Assembly: GCF_014083945.1 (NCBI RefSeq)
Contig: NZ_CP046444.1
Coordinates: 806,001 to 870,000, forward strand
Origin: Granulicella sp. 5B5
Lineage (GTDB): Bacteria; Acidobacteriota; Terriglobia; Terriglobales; Acidobacteriaceae
Reading direction: 5' to 3'
Length of the DNA: 64,000 nt
Shown: one piece after another, positions 44,859 through 53,881 of the stretch
Layout of the letters: each line of letters opens with the position of its first letter
How positions within the stretch are numbered: the first letter of the stretch is position 1
Notes under the pieces: model-generated
Told to the model about the DNA's origin: nothing
Databases searched by the model: none
What the model saw: the letters and a program-made list of their open reading frames with translations, nothing else
Translations under genes and position numbers: made by a program

Positions 44859-47243
44859 ATGGCACAAGGCTCCAGCCGCCGCGGAAATCTCGTCGTCGCC
44901 CTGGGCATCAGTCTGCTCATACTCTTCCTCGCGCTCGCGACGCTCAACGCCTTCAACCTCACCTTCCTCAATCCAGCCTCGCCCATCCAGACGCTGGTCT
45001 TCGTCGCGCTCTCCGTCCTCGCCTTCCTGCTCTTCGTCGGCGTGCTCGTGCTGCTCGTCCGCAACGTCCTCAAGCTTTACGCCGACCAACGCAGCCGCGT
45101 CCTTGGTACCCGCCTGCGCACGCGCATGTTATGGGGAGCGGTTCTCGTCTCGCTCGTCCCGCTCGTCTTCATGTTCGCCTTCAGCTACCTGCTGATGAAC
45201 CGCGCCGTCGACCGCTGGTTCTCGCAGCCTGTCACGCAGATGCGCGACGACGCCACCCGCACCGCCGCCGAGCTCTTCAGCTACACCGTCGCCAACGCCC
45301 GCGCTGAAGCCGGCACCATCGCCGCGCAGCTCGCCGACTCACCCGTTGGCGCCACGCCAGCACCCACACCCGCCGCTCTCGCCTCCGCCCAGCGCACTCT
45401 CCAGGAGCACGAGCTCAGCCTCCAGGGCGGCTTCGTCCTCATCTACCGCGACAACAACGCCGTCCTCTCCATGCACGTCCCGCAGACCGCCGCAGCCGGT
45501 GAGATCACCAGCCTCCGCCCGCCCGACGGCTCCACCGACGAAAGCCCCAGCAACGCCCCCGTGCTCGAAGTCGCTCACCTCCGCGGACCCATCCAGCAGA
45601 CCATTCTCCAGGCTGCCCAGCGCAGCGACGAGCCCTTCTACACCATCGCCGGAGTCGACTACAGCCTCGCCACCGCCGGTCTCCGTCAGGGCGGCATCGT
45701 CGTCGTCGGCCTGCCCATCCCTCCCGGCATCGCCGCCACCTCAGTCCGGCTGCGTCGCTCCGCAGACGCCTACTGGATTCTCTTCCGCGAGCGTCGCCAG
45801 ATCCGCGCCCTCTACATGGTGCTCCTGCTGCTCACCACCGGCCTCGCGCTCTTCGCCATCAGCTGGCTCGCGCTGCATCTCAGCAAGCAGGTCACGCGTC
45901 CCATCGAATCCCTCGCCGACGCAATGGAGGCCATCGCCGCCGGCGACTACGCCCACCGCGTCCAGCAGTCCGCCACCGAAGAGCTCGGCGAGCTCGTCGT
46001 CAGCTTCAACGCCATGGCCGCCGACCTCGAATCCGCCCACGACACCGCCGCCCGCTCCACATTGCAGCTCTCAGAGCTCAACTACGCGCTCCAGGAGCGC
46101 CGCACCGAGCTCGAGACCATCATCGAAACCATCCCCAACGGCGTCGTCACGCTCTCCGCCGACCGTCACATCGTCCTCGTCAACCGCGCGTTCTCTGAAA
46201 TGCTGGACCCCGGCGGCCAGCGCCACTTCGTCGGCCTCGCCCTCGCCGACGTCCTCCCCGCCGACATCATCGACACCCTCGACCGCCTCCTCCGCCGCGC
46301 GCACCGCATGGGTTCCGCCTCCGCCGAGATGGAGATGTCCTCGCCCACCGGCACGCAGCACCTCTCCGCGACCGTCGCTCTGCTTGAGGTCTCCGGCTCC
46401 TCCGACCGCACACACCTCGGCTACGTCCTCGTCATCGAAGACGCCTCCGAGCTCCTCCGTGCCCAGAAACAGTCCGCCTGGAAGGAGGTCGCCCGCCGCG
46501 TCGCGCACGAGATCAAGAACCCCCTCACTCCCATCTCGCTCAACGCCGAGCTCATTCAGCGCCACATCCCGCGCCTCAACGCTCTGCTCGGCGAGCACGG
46601 CCTGCAGTCCCCCTCGCCCGCCGTCATCCAGCGCTCCACAGAGGTCATCTCATCGTCCGTAGAGACGATGAGATCGCTTGTAGACCAGTTCTCCGCGCTG
46701 GCCGAGTTCCCCACCGCGCGCCCCCGCCCCGCCGACCTCAACACCATCGTCGAAAACTCCCTCGCACTCTTCGCCGGCCGGCTCGGAAACATCCGCGTCA
46801 TCAAGTCGCTCGCGCCGCGTCTCCCTCTCGTACTCGCCGACCCCGAAGCCCTTAAGCGCGCCCTCTCCAATCTCATCGATAACGCCGCCGAGGCCATGCA
46901 GGACTCGCTCCTCCGCGAGCTCCACATCACCACCCGGATTCTCGCCAACAACCCAGGCGCTTCGGCAATGGTCGAGCTCTCCATCGCCGACACCGGCCCC
47001 GGCCTCACCGACGAGATGCGCGAGCGCCTCTTCCTCCCCTATTTCTCCACCAAGCAGCGCGGCACCGGCCTCGGCCTCTCCATCGCCGCCAAAATCGTGC
47101 AGGAGCACCAGGGCAACATTCGCGCCGAAAAGAACCTCCCCACCGGCGCCCGCTTCATCCTCGAACTTCGCCCCACCCCCACAGATCCTCAACTCGATAC
47201 GGATACCCCAACCGCCACCGCGCATCTCACAGCCAGCACCTAA
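44859..47243 (+). CDS. NtrY-like membrane sensor histidine kinase
   Basis: Sensor kinase of 794 residues. Two or three N-terminal helices (to about 120) and an extracytoplasmic region (about 120-300) precede a further helix. The domain order then is HAMP (LSKQVTRPIESLADAMEAIA), PAS (ETIIETIPNGVVTLSADRHI), HisKA with phospho-acceptor H550 in RRVAHEIKNPLTPISLNAEL, and HATPase with NLIDNAAEAM, DTGPGL and GTGLGLSIAAKIV. This matches NtrY, partner of NtrX in nitrogen or redox and envelope control. The NtrX-like gene follows after 35 nt. The signal is unknown. Confidence 0.9.
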   Translation: MAQGSSRRGNLVVALGISLLILFLALATLNAFNLTFLNPASPIQTLVFVALSVLAFLLFVGVLVLLVRNVLKLYADQRSRVLGTRLRTRMLWGAVLVSLVPLVFMFAFSYLLMNRAVDRWFSQPVTQMRDDATRTAAELFSYTVANARAEAGTIAAQLADSPVGATPAPTPAALASAQRTLQEHELSLQGGFVLIYRDNNAVLSMHVPQTAAAGEITSLRPPDGSTDESPSNAPVLEVAHLRGPIQQTILQAAQRSDEPFYTIAGVDYSLATAGLRQGGIVVVGLPIPPGIAATSVRLRRSADAYWILFRERRQIRALYMVLLLLTTGLALFAISWLALHLSKQVTRPIESLADAMEAIAAGDYAHRVQQSATEELGELVVSFNAMAADLESAHDTAARSTLQLSELNYALQERRTELETIIETIPNGVVTLSADRHIVLVNRAFSEMLDPGGQRHFVGLALADVLPADIIDTLDRLLRRAHRMGSASAEMEMSSPTGTQHLSATVALLEVSGSSDRTHLGYVLVIEDASELLRAQKQSAWKEVARRVAHEIKNPLTPISLNAELIQRHIPRLNALLGEHGLQSPSPAVIQRSTEVISSSVETMRSLVDQFSALAEFPTARPRPADLNTIVENSLALFAGRLGNIRVIKSLAPRLPLVLADPEALKRALSNLIDNAAEAMQDSLLRELHITTRILANNPGASAMVELSIADTGPGLTDEMRERLFLPYFSTKQRGTGLGLSIAAKIVQEHQGNIRAEKNLPTGARFILELRPTPTDPQLDTDTPTATAHLTAST

Positions 47244-47278
47244 CACTTCTACTCCTCTACTCTCTACTCACTGCCCTT

Positions 47279-48778
47279 ATGAACCACATCCTCATCGTCG
47301 ACGACGAAGCCGACATCCGCGACTCTCTCGAAGCCATCCTCCGCGAAGAGGACTACACCGTCACCACGGCCGCCACCGCTGCTGAAGCCCTGGAGCTCCT
47401 CCGCGACGCCGACTACCAGGCCGTCCTGCTCGACATCTGGCTCTCCAATCCGAGTTCGGCCCCCGGCAGCGGCACCAACTCAGAGCCCGACGGCCTCGAC
47501 ATCCTCCAACAGATCCGCAGCGGCCAGCTCCGCGGCAACGACACCGAGCCCGCCACCCCCGGGGTCCCCGCGGACGGTTCTTGGTCCGTGGGGTGGAACC
47601 CGCCGGAGGTCATCATGATCTCCGGCCACGGCACCATCGAGGCCGCCGTCCGCGCCACCAAGCTCGGCGCCTACGACTTCCTCGAAAAGCCTCTCTCGCT
47701 CGACCGCACCCTGCTCGTCCTGCGCAACGCCGTCGCCGCGCACCGCCTTCGTGAAGACAACCGCGAATTCTCTCGCCAGCTCAACCGCACCGCCATCACC
47801 GGCGAGTCCATCTCCGTCAAAGCCCTGCGCCAGCAGATCCGCCTCATGGCTCCCACCAACGGCCGCGTGCTCATCTTCGGCGAATCCGGCACCGGCAAAG
47901 AGCTCATCGCGCGCACCATCCACGCCGAATCCCTCCGCCGCGACCGCGTCTTCGTCGAGCTCAACTGCGCCGCTATCCCCGAGGACTACATCGAAGCCGA
48001 GCTCTTCGGCTATCGCCACGGCGCAGGCCCCGGCGGCCCGAATCAGCCCAGCAGCAAGCGCGGCACCTTCGAGCGCGCCGACGGCGGCACCCTCTTCCTC
48101 GACGAAGTCGGCGACATGAGCCTCAAAACCCAAGCGAAGGTTCTCAGGGCTTTAGACGAACAGCGCTTCTACCCCGTCGGCGCCAGCACACCCGTCTCCA
48201 TCGACGCCCGCGTCATCGCCGCCACCAACAAGGACCTCGAAGAGGAGATCGCCCGCGGTAACTTCCGCGAAGACCTCTTCTACCGCCTCAATGTCATCCC
48301 GTTCTTCGTCCCGCCGCTACGCGATCGCAAGGAAGACATCCCGCTCCTCTCGCGCGAGTTCCTCTCCGACCTCGGCCAGCAGTACGGCCGCCCGCACGTC
48401 GAGATCGCCGACTCCGCCCTCGCCGCACTCAAGCTCTACCACTGGCCCGGCAACGTCCGCGAGCTCCGCAACGTCATCGAGCGCGTCCTCATCCTCAACC
48501 CCAAGGCCCAGCGCATCGAAGCCAAACATCTGCCCATGCTGGTTCAGCGCACCGAAGGCGTCACCCCACGCAGCGACAGCACCAGCCCGCGCACCTCCAA
48601 CGGCAAGGAAGAGTTCACCACGCTCCAGCAGGCCCGCGAGGCCTACGAGCGCGACTACATCCTCAAAGAGCTCGACCGTAACCTGGGCAACGTCTCCCGC
48701 GCCGCCGAGTCCCTCGGCCTCGAGCGCTCCCACCTCTACCGCAAGATGAAAGCCCTCGGCATCGCCACCAGAGAATAG
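47279..48778 (+). CDS. NtrX-like response regulator with altered sigma54-contact loop
   Basis: NtrC-family regulator of 499 residues, partner of the NtrY-like kinase. The receiver has D8 D9 and phospho-acceptor D52 (AVLLDIWL), but then carries two low-complexity insertions (about 56-69 and 82-105) before VIMISGHGTIEAAV. The AAA+ domain has Walker A GESGTGKE and Walker B GGTLFLDEVGDM. However, the GAFTGA loop that touches sigma54 is replaced by GAGPGG at 248-253. The C-terminal Fis-type helix-turn-helix is intact (LGNVSRAAESLGLERSHLYR). Loss of GAFTGA is also known in some alphaproteobacterial NtrX proteins, suggesting sigma54-independent action. Confidence 0.9.
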   Translation: MNHILIVDDEADIRDSLEAILREEDYTVTTAATAAEALELLRDADYQAVLLDIWLSNPSSAPGSGTNSEPDGLDILQQIRSGQLRGNDTEPATPGVPADGSWSVGWNPPEVIMISGHGTIEAAVRATKLGAYDFLEKPLSLDRTLLVLRNAVAAHRLREDNREFSRQLNRTAITGESISVKALRQQIRLMAPTNGRVLIFGESGTGKELIARTIHAESLRRDRVFVELNCAAIPEDYIEAELFGYRHGAGPGGPNQPSSKRGTFERADGGTLFLDEVGDMSLKTQAKVLRALDEQRFYPVGASTPVSIDARVIAATNKDLEEEIARGNFREDLFYRLNVIPFFVPPLRDRKEDIPLLSREFLSDLGQQYGRPHVEIADSALAALKLYHWPGNVRELRNVIERVLILNPKAQRIEAKHLPMLVQRTEGVTPRSDSTSPRTSNGKEEFTTLQQAREAYERDYILKELDRNLGNVSRAAESLGLERSHLYRKMKALGIATRE

Positions 48779-49106
48779 CCATCACCACCCGCGAATAGCT
48801 TTTTAGTCTGTCATTTCCCTGAAGGGAATCGGCATTTGCCATTGCCGTCGCTTGTTTTCCTCTGCGCCTTCTGCGTGCTCCTCCTCTGCGTCCTTTGCGT
48901 TAAAACTTTTGCCGCAGCAAGCGCCGAAGGCGCGAGCATAACCTCGCGCTTAACGGCCGAACGTCGCCACAATCCCCACACCCAAGCGAAAATCATTCTG
49001 GATATTGTCGGTGCTGCCCAAACAGCGCCCTCACCCGCGCAACTTCGGCGGTCGCAAGGCATCCTGCCGACATCCAGACGCTTCCTATTGAAGGGAGATA
49101 GTCATC
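48779..49106. other. Intergenic region holding repeat copy 2 and the Ku upstream region
   Basis: Apart from the repeat copy, the last 160 nt should contain the promoter of the Ku-ligD operon. No clear -35/-10 pair was picked. GAAGGGAGA near 49090 is the Ku ribosome site. Confidence 0.4.
48808..48941 (+). repeat. Dispersed intergenic repeat, copy 2
   Basis: The most complete copy. The front module is GTCATTTCCCTGAAGGGAAT with TTGCCATTGCCG. Tandem CTCTGCG-type units follow, then TTTTGCCGCAGCAAG and GCGCCGAAGGCGC. It lies between the ntrX-like gene and the Ku gene. Compare 13981-14081 and 59421-59580. Confidence 0.8.
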
Positions 49107-50039
49107 ATGCCACGCCCCTTCTGGTCCGGTCAGATACAAATTTCGCTCGTCTCCTTCGGCATCCAGCTCTTTCCTGCCGTGGAGGCCAGGAGCGAGATCC
49201 GCTTTCACCAGCTATCCCGCAAAACCGGAGAACGCATCCATCACCAGAAGGTCGCAGGTGACCCTGCTGACGGCGATGTGATCGAGAAGGACGACATCGT
49301 CAAAGGGTATGAGTATCGCAAAGGCGAGTACATCACAATCGAGCCTTCCGAGATCGAGCACCTCCGCATTCCCTCGCGACACACCCTCGTCGTATCGCAG
49401 TTTGTTGCCCTCGACGACCTCAACCCCGAGCTCTTTGAGAAGCCCTACTTCGTCGTTCCCGATGGCGAGAATCAGACCGAACCTTTCACCGTCATTCGCA
49501 AGGCCCTTCAGTCCACCCAGAAAGCGGCTATCGGCAAAATCGCCTTCGGCGGACGCGAGCATCTCGTAGCCATCGCCGCCACCCCTGAAGCGAAAGACAA
49601 CACGGCTGCCGGTCGCGGCATGATGGCCTACACCCTCCGGTACGCCGAAGAACTCCGCGACCCAGCCGAGTACTTCTCTGAAATCAAAAAGACAACCGTG
49701 GATGCCGATCAACTCTCCTTGGCAAAAGAGCTGATACAGCGCAAAGCCTCGAAGTTCGCTCCAGAGAAATTTCACGACGAATACGAATCTGCTCTTAGAG
49801 AACTGGTCGAAGCGAAGGTCAACCACGCGCCGCTTCCCAAAGAAAAAGCCGCACCTCGTTCCGGCAAGGTGATCAACCTGATGGACGCACTGCGTAAGAG
49901 CGTCAAATCCGGTCCATTGGACGAAGAAGCTCCAGCTCGTAGGCGTTCCATCAAGAAGACTGCAAAGGCCGCCTCAAAGAAGGGTCCGATACTGGTCAAG
50001 CCCACATCGAAATCGGTCCGCTCCCGCAAGATTGCCTGA
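49107..50039 (+). CDS. ku: Ku protein (NHEJ end binding)
   Basis: Homodimeric DNA-end-binding ring protein of 310 residues for non-homologous end joining. The N-terminus MPRPFWSGQIQISLVSFGIQ and the core (RIHHQKVA, VIEKDDIVKGYEY, RKGEYITIEPSEIEHL) are typical of bacterial Ku. PYFVVPD and MMAYTLRYAEELRDP follow. The C-terminal tail is lysine-rich (RRRSIKKTAKAASKKGPILV), as in Ku proteins that slide on DNA and recruit LigD. The ligase gene begins 6 nt after the stop, so the two form an operon. The start has GAAGGGAGA upstream. Confidence 0.95.
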   Translation: MPRPFWSGQIQISLVSFGIQLFPAVEARSEIRFHQLSRKTGERIHHQKVAGDPADGDVIEKDDIVKGYEYRKGEYITIEPSEIEHLRIPSRHTLVVSQFVALDDLNPELFEKPYFVVPDGENQTEPFTVIRKALQSTQKAAIGKIAFGGREHLVAIAATPEAKDNTAAGRGMMAYTLRYAEELRDPAEYFSEIKKTTVDADQLSLAKELIQRKASKFAPEKFHDEYESALRELVEAKVNHAPLPKEKAAPRSGKVINLMDALRKSVKSGPLDEEAPARRRSIKKTAKAASKKGPILVKPTSKSVRSRKIA

Positions 50040-50045
50040 TCTCTC

Positions 50046-51896
50046 ATGGCCAATAAGAAGAACTCTTCCGCCAATACGAAGAAGCCCACCCGAAGCGCGC
50101 CGGCGAGATCGTCCCGGCAAGCTGCGGATGCGATCGACAGGCAGTTGGCACGTTATCGCTCCATGCGCGACTTCACCGTCACGGTCGAGCCAAGTGGAAA
50201 ACCCGTTGGCAGGAAGTCAGCCGCCAAAGCCTCCAGCAGCAGCCTTCCCTTCCTCATCCAGAAGCATGCGGCGTCGCATCTGCACTATGACTTCCGTCTC
50301 GGCTGGAACGGCGTTCTCAAGAGCTGGGCCTGCGCCAAAGGCCCAAGTTACTACCCAGGCGACCGACGGCTCGCCGTTCAGGTGGAAGATCATCCCATGG
50401 AATACGGCGGCTTTGAAGGCATCATCCCCGCTGGACAGTATGGCGGAGGCACCGTCATGCTTTGGGACCACGGCACGTGGGAGCTGCAACCCGGGCACAC
50501 CGACGTAGATGCCGGACTCCGCGATGGCTCGCTGAAGTTCACGCTGCGCGGCACAAAGATGAAGGGCAACTGGACACTCGTCCGCATGGGTGGAAAGGCA
50601 GCCGCAAAGCAGCCGAAGCCGAACTGGCTTCTCATCAAAGAACATGACTCGTTTGAACGCCCCGAGCATGACAGACCCATCACCGAAGAGGCTCCCAACT
50701 CCGTTGTCACGCATCGCTCGATCGAGCAGATCGCGGCCTCCGAAGATCATGTCTGGAACTCCAAAGACAGCGCAAAGGAACGCACCCAGCATCGCAAAGA
50801 TTCCCCTGTGTTACCCGTCAAAGCGCGCGCAGGCAAAACACGCTCTGCCGATCTCTCCGCTGATCTGGCGAAGACTCCAAAAGAATCCTTGCCACGCTTC
50901 ATCGATCCGCAACTCGCCACGAGTACCACAACGCCGCCAGCAGGTTCCGGCTGGATTCACGAACTCAAGCTCGACGGCTACCGCATCCAGGTTCACCTGC
51001 ACGATGGCAAAGCCACGCTGTACACGCGCACAGGCCTCGATTGGACTCACCGCATGAAGACCATCGTCAAAGAGTTGGAAAAGCTGCCTGCGCAGTCCGC
51101 TCTGCTCGACGGCGAAGTCGTCGTTCTTCGCGACGACGGCACCACCAGCTTCGCCGACCTGCAAACCGCATTTCAGGACGGCACCAAGAAGCCACTCACC
51201 TACTTCGTCTTCGATCTGCTTCATCTCAACGGTCATAACCTGCGCGTGCTCTCGCTTTTGAAACGCAAGGCCATCCTGGCCACGCTGCTGCGCGGCTACA
51301 ACAAAACCGTTCGCCTCTCCGAGCACCTTGATATAGACGCCGCCACCTTCTTCAACAAGGCCTGCGAGCTCCATGCAGAAGGCATCGTCTGCAAGCATGC
51401 AGATTCGACGTACATCTCCGGTCGGTCTTCTTCATGGCTCAAGCTCAAATGCATCCATGAACAGGAATTCGTCATCGCCGGATTCACGCTTCCATCCAAG
51501 GGCCACACCGGCATCCATGGCATCGGCTCTCTTCTGCTCGGTTATCGGGACGGCTCAGGAAAGCTGATCTACGCAGGCCGCACCGGCACCGGCTTCACAC
51601 GCAAAACGCATAGCCAACTCCGTACGCAGCTTGAAAAACTGCACCAATCGAAATCTTCCTTTTTTGATCCTCCCGCCGAGGCCCGCAAGGATGCCATCTG
51701 GGTCAAACCGTCTCTCGTCGCCCAGGTCCGTTTCGCCAATTGGACGGCCGACAATCTCCTCCGCCAGGCCTCCTTCCAGGGCCTCCGCGAGGACAAACCC
51801 GCATCCGAGGTAGTCCGCGAAGAACCCGCTCCCAGACCAGCCTCCCGATCTCTGGAAGGGACTGCCGTCAATACCTCAAAGTGGACACAAAGCTAG
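50046..51896 (+). CDS. ligD: ATP-dependent DNA ligase LigD lacking the polymerase domain (PE-Lig)
   Basis: NHEJ ligase of 616 residues. A basic N-terminus leads to a 3'-phosphoesterase domain at about 65-190, with active-site residues H74, H78, H80 and D82 in QKHAASHLHYDFRL. The ligase domain follows with motif I IHELKLDGYRI (K308 adenylated), motif III-like LDGEVVVL, motif IV EGIVCKHADSTY and motif V SSWLKLKC. An OB fold ends in VRFANWTADNLLRQASFQGL. The protein stops soon after, in a linker, where fused LigD proteins continue into a polymerase. That domain is instead encoded at 6688-7647. The gene follows Ku by 6 nt. Confidence 0.94.
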   Translation: MANKKNSSANTKKPTRSAPARSSRQAADAIDRQLARYRSMRDFTVTVEPSGKPVGRKSAAKASSSSLPFLIQKHAASHLHYDFRLGWNGVLKSWACAKGPSYYPGDRRLAVQVEDHPMEYGGFEGIIPAGQYGGGTVMLWDHGTWELQPGHTDVDAGLRDGSLKFTLRGTKMKGNWTLVRMGGKAAAKQPKPNWLLIKEHDSFERPEHDRPITEEAPNSVVTHRSIEQIAASEDHVWNSKDSAKERTQHRKDSPVLPVKARAGKTRSADLSADLAKTPKESLPRFIDPQLATSTTTPPAGSGWIHELKLDGYRIQVHLHDGKATLYTRTGLDWTHRMKTIVKELEKLPAQSALLDGEVVVLRDDGTTSFADLQTAFQDGTKKPLTYFVFDLLHLNGHNLRVLSLLKRKAILATLLRGYNKTVRLSEHLDIDAATFFNKACELHAEGIVCKHADSTYISGRSSSWLKLKCIHEQEFVIAGFTLPSKGHTGIHGIGSLLLGYRDGSGKLIYAGRTGTGFTRKTHSQLRTQLEKLHQSKSSFFDPPAEARKDAIWVKPSLVAQVRFANWTADNLLRQASFQGLREDKPASEVVREEPAPRPASRSLEGTAVNTSKWTQS

Positions 51897-51942
51897 CCCC
51901 TTTGCACTGCGCATCTTACCTAAAAGTGCCTGAGGCGGCTCG

Positions 51943-52206
51943 TCAGGACCGCCGCCGAATCACCGGCCACGCATACCCCAAACCCACCGCCAGCACAGAT
52001 CGCCCAGCACAATCTCCAGCACCGGCTTCAACCTGTACGACAATCTTCATCGCCGCACCCGCCCCCAACCACATCGCCAGATACACAGCGAGACACGCCG
52101 GACACTTCGGCAGCAACAGCAGCAGCATCGCCGAGCCCGCACCGCCGCCCGCGCTCCGCCACCACCCTTTGCCCTTCCGAGTCCGTTGTGTCTCGCAGCA
52201 GTTCAT
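51943..52206 (-). CDS. Small membrane protein with CPxC motif
   Basis: Protein of 87 residues with two hydrophobic segments. The first contains LLLLLPKCPACLAVYLAMWL, a cysteine-containing helix seen in small proteins near metal- or redox-linked genes. The C-terminus is short and basic. It is the last gene of a four-gene minus-strand unit (ArsR, AHSA1, DUF899, this), starting 9 nt after the DUF899 stop with GAGAGGGAG upstream. Function unknown; the CPAC cysteines may bind a metal or thiol. Confidence 0.65.
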   Translation of the reverse strand: MNCCETQRTRKGKGWWRSAGGGAGSAMLLLLLPKCPACLAVYLAMWLGAGAAMKIVVQVEAGAGDCAGRSVLAVGLGYAWPVIRRRS

Positions 52207-52215
52207 GGCTCCCTC

Positions 52216-52950
52216 TCAATGCGCACAGCAGGCATGCGCAGGCTTCGCCGATTCATAGCGGTCATGGTGCCTCACCCATGCCATCGGGTGCGGAACCATC
52301 CCCTCTTCATTGCGTCCCAGCGGAGCGACATCCAGCATCGCGTAAACACCCAACAGGCCTTCGAGAGAGCGCGCATACCCCGAGTACGTGTGATACACCG
52401 TCCCTCGCTCGTCCTTGTAGAATGCGCTCATCCCCGGCATCTCGTCCGCATGGACCGCGCTCGTGCCAAAGTTGTACGCGTCGCCCTGCAGCTCGTCACT
52501 GCGGAACGATACACCAAAGTCGTCGTTGAACTCACTCCCATACGACGACACCCACGGCACCGTCCACCCCATCCGCTTCTTGAACGCAGCGATCTTATCC
52601 ATCGGTGCCCGCGACACCATCACAAAGCTCACATCGCGCTGCGTCAGGTGCACATAGTTCGCATCCATCGTGTCCGCCGCCATCGAGCACGACGGGCATC
52701 CCTGCTCCCACTCCGGCCCAAACATAAAGTGATACACCAGCAGCTGGCTCTTCCCTTCGAACAGCCCCGGCAGCGTCTCTTTCCCGTCCGGCGTATCGAA
52801 CACATACGCCGCCCGTATGCACTCCCAAGGCAACTGCAGCCGCTCGCGCGCCAGTGCATCACGCTGCCGTGTCAGTTCCTTCTCTTTGGCCAGAAGCGCA
52901 ACCCGCGCCTCCATCCACTCCTGTCGCGATACCACACTATGTACTGTCAT
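52216..52950 (-). CDS. DUF899 thioredoxin-like family protein
   Basis: Cytosolic protein of 244 residues of the DUF899 group, a thioredoxin-fold family of unknown function common near AHSA1 and ArsR genes. Marks are SRQEWMEARVALLAKEKELT near the start and LLVYHFMFGPEWEQGCPSCS with a CPSC redox-like pair. FVMVSRAPMDKIAAFKKRMG and MPGMSAFYKDERGTVYHTYS follow. AAGGAGAGGACG precedes the ATG. The C-terminus ends in PAHACCAH, with vicinal cysteines and histidines that could bind metal. Part of the ArsR-led operon. Confidence 0.88.
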   Translation of the reverse strand: MTVHSVVSRQEWMEARVALLAKEKELTRQRDALARERLQLPWECIRAAYVFDTPDGKETLPGLFEGKSQLLVYHFMFGPEWEQGCPSCSMAADTMDANYVHLTQRDVSFVMVSRAPMDKIAAFKKRMGWTVPWVSSYGSEFNDDFGVSFRSDELQGDAYNFGTSAVHADEMPGMSAFYKDERGTVYHTYSGYARSLEGLLGVYAMLDVAPLGRNEEGMVPHPMAWVRHHDRYESAKPAHACCAH

Positions 52951-52992
52951 CGTCCTCTCCTTGTTGTCCTGCCTCTCGTCAAATCGCCCGCG

Positions 52993-53457
52993 CTACTTCC
53001 TCACGGACGCCATCCGAATCCTCTCCAACAGTCCGCCCCACCCACCATGGATCTTCCCCCACTGCTCCTCGTTCTTCGGGTCGTAGGCGATGTATCCAAT
53101 CGCGCGGTGCGTAAACGTCAGCAGCGTCACTCCGCTCTCTTCCTTCAGCCGGTACTGCACATTCGAAACCGCTGGATGAGACATGAACAGCGGCCCCCAT
53201 ATCTCCAGCAACGACGGCGCCTTGATCGCCTGCACATGGCCCCAGAAGTGCCCGGCACCGTTGCCCAGATCGCGAAACCACCGCCCACCTGGCCACGCCT
53301 CCAGCTTCATCGGCATCGGCTGCTTGTCTCCGCCCTGGTTGCGCGGCCCCATCTCCTCCAGGATCGTCTCGAACACCACATCGATCGGCGCCGCGATCTC
53401 TTCTTCCTTCACAATCTCCAGCGTGTGTACGGCCTGTTCCATAATCGTTGCTGACAT
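52993..53457 (-). CDS. SRPBCC/AHSA1-type protein
   Basis: START-like hydrophobic-pocket protein of 154 residues. The N-terminal IVKEEEIAAPIDVVFETILE is the usual first strand and helix, and MKLEAWPGGRWFRDLGNGAG the central hairpin. LLEIWGPLFMSHPAVSNVQY and a long C-terminal helix close the fold. AHSA1 proteins of this kind are typically encoded beside an ArsR regulator, as here (15 nt after its stop), with DUF899 next. The ligand is unknown. AGGAGG precedes the ATG by 5 nt. Confidence 0.87.
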   Translation of the reverse strand: MSATIMEQAVHTLEIVKEEEIAAPIDVVFETILEEMGPRNQGGDKQPMPMKLEAWPGGRWFRDLGNGAGHFWGHVQAIKAPSLLEIWGPLFMSHPAVSNVQYRLKEESGVTLLTFTHRAIGYIAYDPKNEEQWGKIHGGWGGLLERIRMASVRK

Positions 53458-53472
53458 CGCTTCCTCCTCGTT

Positions 53473-53844
53473 TCACTTCGTCTCATCGCGCGGCCCATTC
53501 TCCTGCGCAATCTTCTCCATCGCCTTCTGCTCGGCCCGTTCCTTGATGCGGCTGATCTGGTCTGTCCAGTACTTCTCGAACACCTTCACCCAGTCATGGA
53601 TCGGCTTCAGCCGCGCCGCCTCCAGCTTGTACATCCGGTGCTGCCCCCGCTTCACCACCGTCACCACGCCAACCTTGCGCAACACACCCAGGTGCTTCGA
53701 CACGGCCGGCTGCGCCATCCGCACCCGCACCACCACGTCATTCACCGCCCACTCCTGCCCATCGCTCAGCAGCCCGATAATCTCCCGCCGCCGCGGCTCC
53801 GCCACTGCGTTGAAGACGTCCGCCGTTGTTGCCGTTCTCGCCAT
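53473..53844 (-). CDS. ArsR-family transcriptional regulator
   Basis: Winged-helix repressor of 123 residues. ARTATTADVFNAVAEPRRRE opens the domain. MAQPAVSKHLGVLRKVGVVT is the recognition region, and VKRGQHRMYKLEAARLKPIH the wing and dimer helix. No cysteine pair for metal sensing is present, in line with the ArsR proteins that accompany AHSA1 genes. It heads a four-gene operon. Its own promoter overlaps a near-perfect palindrome (53855-53874), so autorepression is likely, and the predicted transcription start falls at or next to the ATG. Confidence 0.92.
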   Translation of the reverse strand: MARTATTADVFNAVAEPRRREIIGLLSDGQEWAVNDVVVRVRMAQPAVSKHLGVLRKVGVVTVVKRGQHRMYKLEAARLKPIHDWVKVFEKYWTDQISRIKERAEQKAMEKIAQENGPRDETK

Positions 53845-53851
53845 GGCAGAT

Positions 53852-53881
53852 TTTATATTCTTATATAGGAATATATGTCAA
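53852..53881 (-). promoter_or_regulatory. Promoter and ArsR-type operator of the arsR operon
   Basis: On the minus strand TTGACA (53876-53881) and TATAAA (53852-53857) are 18 nt apart, a strong sigma70-like promoter. Between and across them lies the palindrome ATATTC-N8-GAATAT (53855-53874). The start of transcription would fall within a base or two of the ATG at 53844, so the mRNA may be leaderless. Confidence 0.7.
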
